Origin: Sediminispirochaeta sp.
GTDB taxonomy: Bacteria > Spirochaetota > Spirochaetia > DSM-16054 > Sediminispirochaetaceae
Reading direction: 5' to 3'
Length of the DNA: 5,390 nucleotides
Assembly: GCA_011046055.1 (NCBI GenBank)
Contig: DSBN01000096.1
Location: 1 to 5,390 of the forward strand
Position 1 is the stretch's first letter. Each line of letters starts with the position of its first letter. Below are positions 1 to 5,390 of this stretch, piece by piece. The notes below the pieces were generated by a model that had not been told where the DNA came from, ran no database searches, and saw nothing but the letters and a program-made list of their open reading frames with translations. Position numbers and translations under genes: made by a program.

Positions 1-1114
1 CGCGCAGATCTTCCCGCGAACCGAGCTGTTGGACACGACCTGCTCGGGCAAAAAACAGCAGCACCGCCAGAGAGCCGGAAGCGGGGTAGGAAAAAAGACG
101 AAGCGAAGCATCCGCCTCGTCGACCCAGGGTGGAGACTCGGGGTCTCTCCCTTCCGACGATCCTTCCCCAGATTCCCGTCTCCGACGAGCTTCCGACCCC
201 GAACCGCCCAGACCCAGGGCGAGGGCGAAGTTGAGATCGTTCAAGGCCACCCCGGTGAGGGCGGGGATAAACTGATCCTCGTAGGCCCCGCCGATGCGGC
301 AGGCTATTTCGTTGATCCGCGGTCCATGCTCACCGACGAGCATTTGAAAGTAGAGGGGGCCCTCCCGCAGCCCCAAGGCTTCCACGGTTCTCCTGCTGAT
401 CTCCAGGATCTGGCCGCCGTATCGGTGGTAGTGACGGCTCGGAAAGGTGTGGGCGTAGCATATTCCTATGTGGGGAAACTGCGAAAAGGTCCGACGGTCG
501 GTGATAGTCAGGGGGTATACCCGCCCCTGCCGTACCCAGCCGCTGAAGGTCAACTCGTCGCCGGGGTAGTACTCTTCCACCAATACGTGGCCGTCCCGGG
601 AGAAGGCGAGGCTCTCCTCTACGTGCAGCGCCAGCTCCCGACGGTCCCGAACGAATCGAACCCCCCGCTGCCCCTGACTGTCCACCGGTTTGATCACATA
701 CGGAGGGTGCAGACCTTCCAAAACCGAGAAATCGAGCCTTCCATCCAAGAGCCGGTACGGTGAGTGGGGCAGCCCGTGCCGGTCGAACAGGGCCTTCATA
801 AGGCGTTTGTTGGTCGCCTGTTCGGCCTGCTGCACGCTGTGCGGCCCGGGCAGGCCCAGTTCCGCCGCCGTCCGGGCTACGGTGAGTACCGGTTGGTCCG
901 TGCCCAGGGTACATACCCCGTCGACCCGGTACCTTCTTGCCCCCTCAATAGTGGCCCGCGCGTCGAACGTGTCGGCCTGTACGAAGTGATCCGCCAACAC
1001 CTTCCCCGGCGCATTCGGGTCGCGATCGCTGACCACCACTTCCAGACCCAGTTCCCGTGCTCGGCGAATGGCGTTCACCTGCCCCTCGCCCCCGCCGACG
1101 ACCATCACACGCAA
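1..1114 (-). CDS. ATP-grasp enzyme (carbamoyl-phosphate-synthase-like ligase), 3' end outside window
   Basis: 371 codons are visible from TTG 1114 with no stop before the left edge. An N-terminal Rossmann-like pre-ATP-grasp domain begins RVMVVGGGEGQ (2-12) and includes VSDRDPNAPGK (28-38) and TLGTDQPVL (69-77). The ATP-grasp core has TNKRLMK (101-107), YVIKPVDSQGQRGV (139-151), LVEEYYPGDELTFSGWV (178-194) and the metal/ATP-binding end RINEIACRIGGAYEDQF (266-282). These features indicate an ADP-forming ligase joining a carboxylate to an amine or similar nucleophile through an acyl phosphate. The substrate is unknown. The family resembles proteins often annotated only as ATP-grasp or carbamoyl-phosphate-synthase L-chain-like. 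Residues 303-332 are a Gly/Ser/Arg/Glu-rich low-complexity insert before the C-terminal part. The start overlaps the glycosyltransferase gene by about 10 bases, so the two are probably made together. Alternative starts are GTG 1108 and ATG 1105. Confidence 0.85.
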   Translation of the reverse strand, partial: MRVMVVGGGEGQVNAIRRARELGLEVVVSDRDPNAPGKVLADHFVQADTFDARATIEGARRYRVDGVCTLGTDQPVLTVARTAAELGLPGPHSVQQAEQATNKRLMKALFDRHGLPHSPYRLLDGRLDFSVLEGLHPPYVIKPVDSQGQRGVRFVRDRRELALHVEESLAFSRDGHVLVEEYYPGDELTFSGWVRQGRVYPLTITDRRTFSQFPHIGICYAHTFPSRHYHRYGGQILEISRRTVEALGLREGPLYFQMLVGEHGPRINEIACRIGGAYEDQFIPALTGVALNDLNFALALGLGGSGSEARRRRESGEGSSEGRDPESPPWVDEADASLRLFSYPASGSLAVLLFFARAGRVQQLGSREDLR

Positions 1115-1893
1115 GGTAGGCCCCTCTTTTTTTCCTCGACCACGGTCCATCTGGCTCCGGAGTAGCGACGACGCAGCTGGGTCGGCACCACCGGCAGGTA
1201 GAGAGCCAGTCCGGCGAAGGTACGCAGAAGTCTGCCCAAGGGATACCTGCTGTGGTGTTCCTCCAGGCGGTCGTAGTGCACCGGTACCTCGCCGATTCGA
1301 CGGCTGTACCGAAAAAACTCCACCGAGAGATAGAGAAAATCTTCGCTCTTCTCCACCACCGCCCGGGCCAGTCCTTTTTTCAGAGCTCGAAAACTGGTGG
1401 GGTGAATGTTCCGCCGGAACAGCAGAAAAAAGAGCATATCCCGCAGCTTGGAGCCCCCGCGCCGTAGTCCTGAGGTGTGGGTCCGTACCGGAACCCCGTA
1501 GACCAAGTCCAGGCCCTCATCGAGAGCGGCCAGAAGCCGGGGGATATCTTCGGGTCGGTGCTGCAGATCGTCATCCAGGGTCACCATGGCCTCCCCGACG
1601 GCGTGACTCAATCCGCATAGACTGGCCTGCTGCTGTCCCACGTTCTCCCGAAGATGCAGGATCCTGCAGACAATATGCCGCTGTCCCCCTGCTCCGTCGT
1701 CCTCTCCGGCCCGACGGAGGAAGGACTCCAGCACCTCCCGGGTTCGGTCACGAGAACCGTCATCGACAAGCAGCAGCTCGCAGGTTCTGCCGAGACCGCA
1801 GATCACCTTCATCGTACGACGAAGAAAAGCCTCCAAGTGGGTGGCGCTCTGATAAATTGGTACTATGAGAGAAAGCTCTACGCGATGTTCCAT
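1105..1893 (-). CDS. Family 2 glycosyltransferase, ArnC/DPM1-like (polyprenyl-phosphate sugar transferase)
   Basis: 262 residues with a GT-A fold. The N-terminal nucleotide-sugar half shows SLIVPIYQ (8-15), LLVDDGSRDRT (41-51) and ENVGQQQASLCGLSHA (83-98). The metal-binding segment is TLDDDLQHRPEDIP (105-118), which closely matches the LDADLQ-PPEEIP segment of ArnC. GEVPVHYDRLEEHHSRY (201-217) corresponds to the acceptor-side region. The expected reaction is transfer of a sugar from a nucleotide donor to polyprenyl phosphate on the cytoplasmic face. ArnC is about 320 residues with two C-terminal membrane helices. This protein stops after one amphipathic stretch (about 224-238) and a basic tail, so it would be a peripheral enzyme. 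The ATG at 1893 has only a weak GGGA upstream and lies inside the preceding gene, so translation probably depends on re-initiation. Donor sugar and exact acceptor cannot be read from the sequence. Confidence 0.88.
   Translation of the reverse strand: MEHRVELSLIVPIYQSATHLEAFLRRTMKVICGLGRTCELLLVDDGSRDRTREVLESFLRRAGEDDGAGGQRHIVCRILHLRENVGQQQASLCGLSHAVGEAMVTLDDDLQHRPEDIPRLLAALDEGLDLVYGVPVRTHTSGLRRGGSKLRDMLFFLLFRRNIHPTSFRALKKGLARAVVEKSEDFLYLSVEFFRYSRRIGEVPVHYDRLEEHHSRYPLGRLLRTFAGLALYLPVVPTQLRRRYSGARWTVVEEKKRGLPCV
1121..1127 (-). promoter_or_regulatory. Ribosome binding site favouring a TTG start for the ATP-grasp gene
   Basis: The minus strand reads AGAGGGG within the last codons of the glycosyltransferase gene. 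It lies 6 bases before TTG 1114, 12 before GTG 1108 and 15 before ATG 1105. Spacing supports TTG, though ATG 1105, which overlaps the upstream TGA, remains possible. Confidence 0.5.
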
Positions 1894-2231
1894 ACTGTAA
1901 GTCCCGCCAGTATAGCAAGGGAACCTGCAATATGGTAGTAGGTGATCCGTTCATGGAGCAAGAGGTGGCCGGATATCACTACACTCAGGTAGGTCAGCCC
2001 GGAAAAACTGTAGGCCACGTTCAACTCCACTTCGGTCAGGGCGTACATATACAGGAGGGGGCCCAGCACCACCGCCAGAACACCGCCGATCAGATAGGGG
2101 GTGTACAGACTTTTCAGGAACTTTTTCCAACCCAGGTGCAGGTCCAGCTGCACCGCACCCTTTTTTACCAAAATCTGCCCCAAGGTGTTCATCAGAACCA
2201 TCAGCAGCAGGGCGGCGTACGCGCGGATCAT
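1878..2231 (-). CDS. Second SMR/EamA-type small membrane protein, partner of the ArnE-like protein
   Basis: 117 residues with four predicted helices (about 3-23, 45-65, 70-90, 98-116). It shares the signature positions of its upstream neighbour: NTLGQILVKKGA (15-26), a V-A-Y-S-F helix-3 motif (72-76) and LLHERIT (91-97) before helix 4. The two are diverged paralogues, probably an old duplication. By analogy with ArnE/ArnF they likely form a heterodimer that flips a polyprenyl-phosphate-linked sugar. Here too the helix-1 glutamate typical of drug-exporting SMR proteins is missing. The ATG overlaps the previous stop (ATGA), behind an AGGAGG site. The 3' end overlaps the glycosyltransferase gene by 16 bases, which links expression of carrier-loading and flipping functions. 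Fold and pairing are well supported; the substrate is inferred only from gene order. Confidence 0.78.
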   Translation of the reverse strand: MIRAYAALLLMVLMNTLGQILVKKGAVQLDLHLGWKKFLKSLYTPYLIGGVLAVVLGPLLYMYALTEVELNVAYSFSGLTYLSVVISGHLLLHERITYYHIAGSLAILAGLTVWNIA

Positions 2232-2614
2232 CTCCGCCTCCTCTGCAGCAGCGCTTCACCGTGAGAGACCGCTGTCACTCCGAGGATGACCAACAGAGCC
2301 CCGGCGACCTTCCCCGGCGTGAAGCGTTCCTGAAAAAAACGCACCGACACAAAGAGGACCAGAATATAACCGACGCTCATCAAGGGGTAGGCCAGCACGA
2401 GTTTGACCTTTCGCAGCAGAAAGACCCACAGAACCCCGCGCAGAGCAAAAAAGAGGTAGGTTCCCGTCGCGAACAGCAGGGTACTCAAGTCCGGTGCACC
2501 GAGGCTCCTTCCTGCCAACTTGGCACATACCTGCCCGAGGGTGAGAAAACAGTAGGAGAACAGGAGTAGAAACACGATTTGAATGATCTGACTTTTTTTT
2601 AGGGGCCCCATCAC
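2228..2614 (-). CDS. SMR/EamA-type small membrane protein, ArnE-like flippase subunit
   Basis: 128 residues from GTG 2614, or 127 from the adjacent ATG 2611. An AGAGAG stretch at 2623-2628 favours the GTG by spacing, but the choice is uncertain. There are four predicted membrane helices (about 10-33, 44-66, 72-92, 98-118). The ArnE-type signatures are TLGQVCAK (25-32) at the end of helix 1, LAYPLMS (74-80) in helix 3 and a charged QERFTPGK loop (95-102) before helix 4. ArnE of enterobacteria is 111 residues and works with ArnF to move undecaprenyl-phosphate-aminoarabinose across the inner membrane. The helix-1 glutamate of multidrug SMR pumps is absent, which argues against drug efflux. The gene begins 5 bases after ftsK and overlaps the next SMR gene by 4 bases, suggesting a heteromeric pair. 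The actual cargo is unknown. Confidence 0.8.
   Translation of the reverse strand: MMGPLKKSQIIQIVFLLLFSYCFLTLGQVCAKLAGRSLGAPDLSTLLFATGTYLFFALRGVLWVFLLRKVKLVLAYPLMSVGYILVLFVSVRFFQERFTPGKVAGALLVILGVTAVSHGEALLQRRRR
2237..2242 (-). promoter_or_regulatory. Shine-Dalgarno site inside the end of the upstream SMR gene
   Basis: The minus strand reads AGGAGG with 5 bases before ATG 2231. The same bases are two of the four arginine codons that end the upstream protein (AGG AGG CGG AGA), so the coding tail doubles as the ribosome binding site. This fixes the start of the second SMR gene. Confidence 0.75.
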
Positions 2615-2619
2615 TGTAC

Positions 2620-5082
2620 TTACTCTCTGAACTCATCGGGAATGTGGAGTATATCCCGGGGTTTGCTGCCATTCTGGGGTCCTACAATGCCCCGGTCCTC
2701 CATCTCTTCGATGATGCGGGCGGCGCGGTTGTAACCGATTTTGAGGCGGCGCTGCAGATAGCTGGCCGAGGCCTTCCCGGCGTTGGATATCACCTCCACC
2801 GCCTTTGGCAGCAGGGGATCGCCGGAAGAACCCATTTCCAGGTTCCAATCATCCTCATCGTCGTCGAAGAAGATGTCCTCGTCGATGTAGTCAGGTTCGC
2901 CCAGCCCCCGAACGTACTCCGCGATGTGCTCGACCTCCTCCTCCGAGAGGTAGGCGCCCTGGATTCTGGTGGGATGGGGATTCCAGGCACTGGTGAAGAG
3001 CATGTCCCCCTGGCCCAGCAGCTTCTCCGCTCCGACGCTGTCGATGATGATTCGCGAGTCGAACTTGCCCGCCACCATGAAGGCGATCCGCGAGGGAATG
3101 TTGGCCTTGATCAGGCCGGTGATCACATCGATCGAAGGACGCTGAGTTGCCAGTACCAGGTGGATCCCCACCGCCCGGCTCATCGCCGCCAGACGGGCCA
3201 GGGTGGACTCAAGCTCCTTCCCGCTGGTGGCCATCAGGTCGGCGAACTCATCGACGATCACCACGATGTAGGGAAGGGGTTCGGTAGCCAGCCGCTTTCT
3301 TTTGATCTTGTGGTTGTAGGACTTTATATCCCGTACCCCAAGGGAGTCCAGCAGGCTGTAGCGACGCTCCATCTCGTAGAGCAGGTACTGCAGTACTTGG
3401 AAGGCCCTTTTTGCTTCGGTAATCACCGGCGTCAGCAGATGGGGAATGTCGTTGTAGAGCTTCAGCTCGACGATCTTCGGATCGATCAAGACCATCCGTA
3501 CCTCGTCGGGGCTGCGCGTATAGAGGACCGAACAGATGATCGAGTTGACGCAGACCGACTTACCCGATCCGGTAGCCCCGGCGATCAGCAGGTGGGGGGT
3601 CTGGGTTAGATCGACGATCTGGGTCTCCCCGGTGATGTCTTTGCCCAGTATGATAGGGATATTCATGTCCGCCTCTTGGAAAACCTCACTCTGCAGCATT
3701 TCGCGGAATGAGACCAGGGAGCGCTTTTTGTTGGGCACCTCTATCCCCACCGCGTGCTTGCCCGGAATGGGAGCAACGATACGTACTCGGCTGGCTGCCA
3801 GCCGCAGGGCGATATTGTCCGCCAGATTGACGATCTTCGACAGTTTGACCCCCGGAGCGGGCAAGATTTCGAACATGGTGATCACCGGTCCCTTCTGAAT
3901 ACCCGTGACTTCGGCGGAGATCTTGAACTCCTCCAGGGTATTCTTCAGAACCTCCGCCCACTGCCGGGTCTCCTCGTCGATGACCCAGTAGTGGCGGTCC
4001 GGATACTCCTTCAGCAGCTCCTCTTCGGGGACGCTGTAGTTTTTGTAGGTAAATTTTCTCTTGACCCCAGCTTCGTGCGGAACCGGTGATGGATTAGGGT
4101 CTTCCTCGTGCTCCCCGGAAGGTTCAACCTCCGTTTCCTCCGCTTCGAACGGTTCCCCCAGCTCTTCGTCGGGCTCGGCATTCTCCTCCGAGAACTCCTG
4201 CAGCTCTTTTTCGGGCTCGTCATGCTCTTCAAAGGGTTCGACTGTTTCCTCCTCGTCAACCTTCGGTTCAACCAAAGATTCCGCGAACTCGCCGGTTTTC
4301 CTCGCCGCCTGACTCTTCCTTTTTGGAGTCTTATCCGGTTCTTCGAAGGGATCGTTCCGCCTTTCCGGGCGAATCGGCCCTTCCTCGACCTCCAGAGATA
4401 GCTTGTCTTCCGGGACGAACTCCTCCTCTTGCAGCTTTTGAACCGGCTCCTCCGTCGGCTCCTCCGCCGGAGCTTTTTCCTCCGACCCCTGACTTTCAAA
4501 AACCCGCAGTTTTGGCAGTTCCGGAATATCCGGAAAAGCCAGCTTGCCGTCGTCGCGATGTAGGAGGGCGGGCGGCGCCTCCTCACGATTCTCCGGCTCC
4601 GATTCTTTGGGCGGCGGGCTCAGCAGCTTCTGCTCGCGGCGGCGAAAGGGAGAAGAGTTATAAAAAATCGACATCGAGAGTATATAGATCGCCCCCAACT
4701 CCAGCGCGGTCAGTAAGAGCAGCAGACTGGCGCCCACTCTGCCGCCGAAAACCTCCGCCAGGACCTTTGCCGCGGTTCCAAACTGCCCCGTCAACAACTG
4801 AACGATCACCGCCAGAGTCATAAGCGGTACCGAGGCCAAGGTCATGGCAAAAAGCAGGGGCTTGGAGAGCTTTTTCCACCACAACATTCCGGCGACCACG
4901 AAGAGGTAGAGGGGCACATAGAACGAAAAAAAGGAGTAACTGTCATAAAAAAAACTGCCCGGACCGAGGATCAGAGCAACCCCCTCGAACCCGGTGAGAT
5001 AGAGAAGCAACGACATCAAGAGATAGAATCCCGCCAGAAAGATCGGTACGGCAAATAGGGTGCTGTTCACGGGGCGATGCAC
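2620..5082 (-). CDS. ftsK: DNA translocase FtsK/SpoIIIE family
   Basis: An 820-residue membrane-anchored ATPase that pumps chromosome ends through the division septum and helps resolve dimers. Residues 1-145 hold about four membrane helices (near 8-30, 53-69, 74-98, 116-140). Residues 150-340 form a Glu/Pro-rich acidic linker. The alpha region follows at about 350-470. The motor has Walker A GATGSGKS (502-509), Walker B ending V-D-E-F-A-D-L-M (610-617), the L-A-T-Q-R-P-S strand (644-650) and GQGDM (690-694). A short acidic loop (732-746) leads to the winged-helix gamma domain (about 755-815), with GKASAS, IGYNRAARIIEEME and GSKPRD intact, so sequence-directed translocation is expected. The length is close to SpoIIIE (about 790) and far below E. 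coli FtsK (about 1330) because the linker is short. The start is GTG, fixed by the GAGGAGG site. The TAA stop lies 5 bases before the next gene. Confidence 0.97.
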   Translation of the reverse strand: MHRPVNSTLFAVPIFLAGFYLLMSLLLYLTGFEGVALILGPGSFFYDSYSFFSFYVPLYLFVVAGMLWWKKLSKPLLFAMTLASVPLMTLAVIVQLLTGQFGTAAKVLAEVFGGRVGASLLLLLTALELGAIYILSMSIFYNSSPFRRREQKLLSPPPKESEPENREEAPPALLHRDDGKLAFPDIPELPKLRVFESQGSEEKAPAEEPTEEPVQKLQEEEFVPEDKLSLEVEEGPIRPERRNDPFEEPDKTPKRKSQAARKTGEFAESLVEPKVDEEETVEPFEEHDEPEKELQEFSEENAEPDEELGEPFEAEETEVEPSGEHEEDPNPSPVPHEAGVKRKFTYKNYSVPEEELLKEYPDRHYWVIDEETRQWAEVLKNTLEEFKISAEVTGIQKGPVITMFEILPAPGVKLSKIVNLADNIALRLAASRVRIVAPIPGKHAVGIEVPNKKRSLVSFREMLQSEVFQEADMNIPIILGKDITGETQIVDLTQTPHLLIAGATGSGKSVCVNSIICSVLYTRSPDEVRMVLIDPKIVELKLYNDIPHLLTPVITEAKRAFQVLQYLLYEMERRYSLLDSLGVRDIKSYNHKIKRKRLATEPLPYIVVIVDEFADLMATSGKELESTLARLAAMSRAVGIHLVLATQRPSIDVITGLIKANIPSRIAFMVAGKFDSRIIIDSVGAEKLLGQGDMLFTSAWNPHPTRIQGAYLSEEEVEHIAEYVRGLGEPDYIDEDIFFDDDEDDWNLEMGSSGDPLLPKAVEVISNAGKASASYLQRRLKIGYNRAARIIEEMEDRGIVGPQNGSKPRDILHIPDEFRE

Positions 5083-5087
5083 TGAGT

Positions 5088-5094
5088 CCTCCTC
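5088..5094 (-). promoter_or_regulatory. Strong ribosome binding site that fixes the GTG start of ftsK
   Basis: Read on the minus strand this is GAGGAGG, with 5 bases between it and the GTG at 5082. It is a near-complete anti-16S match at good spacing and decides the non-ATG start of ftsK. No in-frame ATG in the N-terminal region has a comparable site. Confidence 0.85.
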
Positions 5095-5109
5095 ACTTAT
5101 ACTATCGGT

Positions 5110-5133
5110 TCGATTTAGGAATGCATAAATCGA
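5110..5133. repeat. Perfect 8-bp inverted repeat in the uppP-ftsK spacer
   Basis: The arms TCGATTTA (5110-5117) and TAAATCGA (5126-5133) are exact reverse complements around an 8-base centre. They sit in the only real intergenic gap in the window. The arms are AT-rich and no T-run follows on the minus strand, so this is not a classical intrinsic terminator. It could be an operator or a weak mRNA hairpin in the ftsK leader. The repeat is directly visible; its function is inferred. Confidence 0.55.
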
Positions 5134-5137
5134 GGCT

Positions 5138-5390
5138 TTATAGAAAAAAGAGCCCCAGCAGGCCCAGGGGCACCAGATAAAAACTAAAGTACGAGAGCCG
5201 GCCTCGACGCACCAGCTTGAGCAGCAGCAAGAGACTGAAAAGACCGCTCAAAAAGGAAAAAGAAAATCCCACGACGATCTCTAAGCCCCCCATCCCGGCC
5301 AAGAGGCTGTCCATCTCCTTCAACTTCAGCAACAGAGCACCGAGAATAGCCGGGATCGAAATCAGAAAAGAGTACTCTCCCGCCTTCTCC
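5138..5390 (-). CDS. uppP: Undecaprenyl-diphosphatase UppP (BacA family), C-terminal part only
   Basis: The gene is cut by the right edge; 83 codons plus a TAA stop are visible. The product is an integral membrane phosphatase that converts undecaprenyl diphosphate to the monophosphate carrier used for peptidoglycan and other envelope glycans. The visible part opens with the family's late conserved stretch (Y-S-F-L-I-S-I-P-A-I-L-G-A). This is followed by a short charged loop (KLKEMDS), a hydrophobic helix (GLEIVVGFSFSFLSGLFSLL), a basic loop (VRRGRL) and a final helix ending at the stop, the usual UppP C-terminal layout. The catalytic E-rich motif and the second active-site motif (G-x-S-R-S-G) would lie beyond the window and cannot be checked. 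It lies 55 bases upstream of ftsK on the same strand and may share its transcript. The family assignment is firm despite truncation. Confidence 0.9.
   Translation of the reverse strand, partial: EKAGEYSFLISIPAILGALLLKLKEMDSLLAGMGGLEIVVGFSFSFLSGLFSLLLLLKLVRRGRLSYFSFYLVPLGLLGLFFL

Noticed and set aside
29..763. 244-codon plus-strand open frame
   Set aside because: Antisense to the ATP-grasp gene, whose frame carries clear conserved motifs throughout; the plus frame has none.
330..914. 194-codon minus-strand frame inside the ATP-grasp gene
   Set aside because: An alternate frame of the same strand, rich in Arg, Gly and Pro; the overlapping frame holds the conserved ATP-grasp motifs.
1068..1868. 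266-codon plus-strand open frame
   Set aside because: Antisense to the glycosyltransferase, Pro/Arg-rich with no family motifs; a shadow of the conserved minus-strand gene.
3271..3278. GGGAAGGG, a match to the E. coli KOPS consensus GGGNAGGG recognised by FtsK
   Set aside because: About one match is expected by chance in a GC-rich window of this size, it is a single copy, and the recognition sequence in this organism is unknown.
2644..3609. 321-codon open frame on the plus strand
   Set aside because: It lies fully antisense to the ftsK motor and gamma domains, shows no recognisable domain, and is explained by GC-rich codon bias of the real gene.
4061..4312. Serine-rich plus-strand frame resembling a low-complexity surface protein
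   Set aside because: It is the antisense reading of the Glu-rich FtsK linker (GAG/GAA codons read as serine codons on the other strand).
5083..5137. Possible sigma-70 promoter before ftsK (TAGTAT or TATAAG as -10)
   Set aside because: No acceptable -35 element at 16-18 base spacing was found, so it is not listed as a promoter.

Overview
This window is a compact bacterial gene block in moderately GC-rich DNA. Every supportable gene lies on the minus strand, so transcription runs from high to low coordinates. There are six genes: uppP (3' end only, cut by the right edge), ftsK, two small SMR/EamA-type membrane proteins, a family 2 glycosyltransferase, and an ATP-grasp enzyme (3' end cut by the left edge). 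No RNA gene, mobile element, CRISPR array or convincing terminator was seen. Plus-strand open frames are shadows of these genes. The organism cannot be fixed from this sequence. The FtsK is about SpoIIIE-sized, with a four-helix N-terminus and a long acidic linker. A spirochaete or a GC-rich relative of the Firmicutes is possible, but this is only a guess.

Right part (5390 to about 2620): the last 83 residues of undecaprenyl-diphosphatase UppP are followed by a 55-base spacer. That spacer holds a perfect 8-bp inverted repeat and a strong AGGAGG site. Then comes a complete 820-residue DNA translocase FtsK starting at GTG.

Left part (2614 to 1): four genes follow ftsK with a 5-base gap and then three overlaps (4, 16 and about 10 bases), so they are probably translationally coupled. 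The first two products resemble the ArnE/ArnF undecaprenyl-phosphate-sugar flippase subunits. The third resembles ArnC/DPM1-type polyprenyl-phosphate glycosyltransferases but lacks the C-terminal membrane helices of ArnC. The fourth is an ATP-grasp ligase-like protein of unknown substrate.

How they may work together (inference): the glycosyltransferase loads a sugar onto a polyprenyl phosphate on the cytoplasmic face, the SMR pair flips the lipid-linked sugar, and the ATP-grasp enzyme may modify the sugar or its acceptor by amide or ester ligation. UppP regenerates the polyprenyl phosphate carrier pool. This would be a small, possibly undescribed envelope-modification cassette placed behind the housekeeping pair uppP-ftsK. 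The final transferase (an ArnT-like GT-C enzyme or equivalent) is not in the window.
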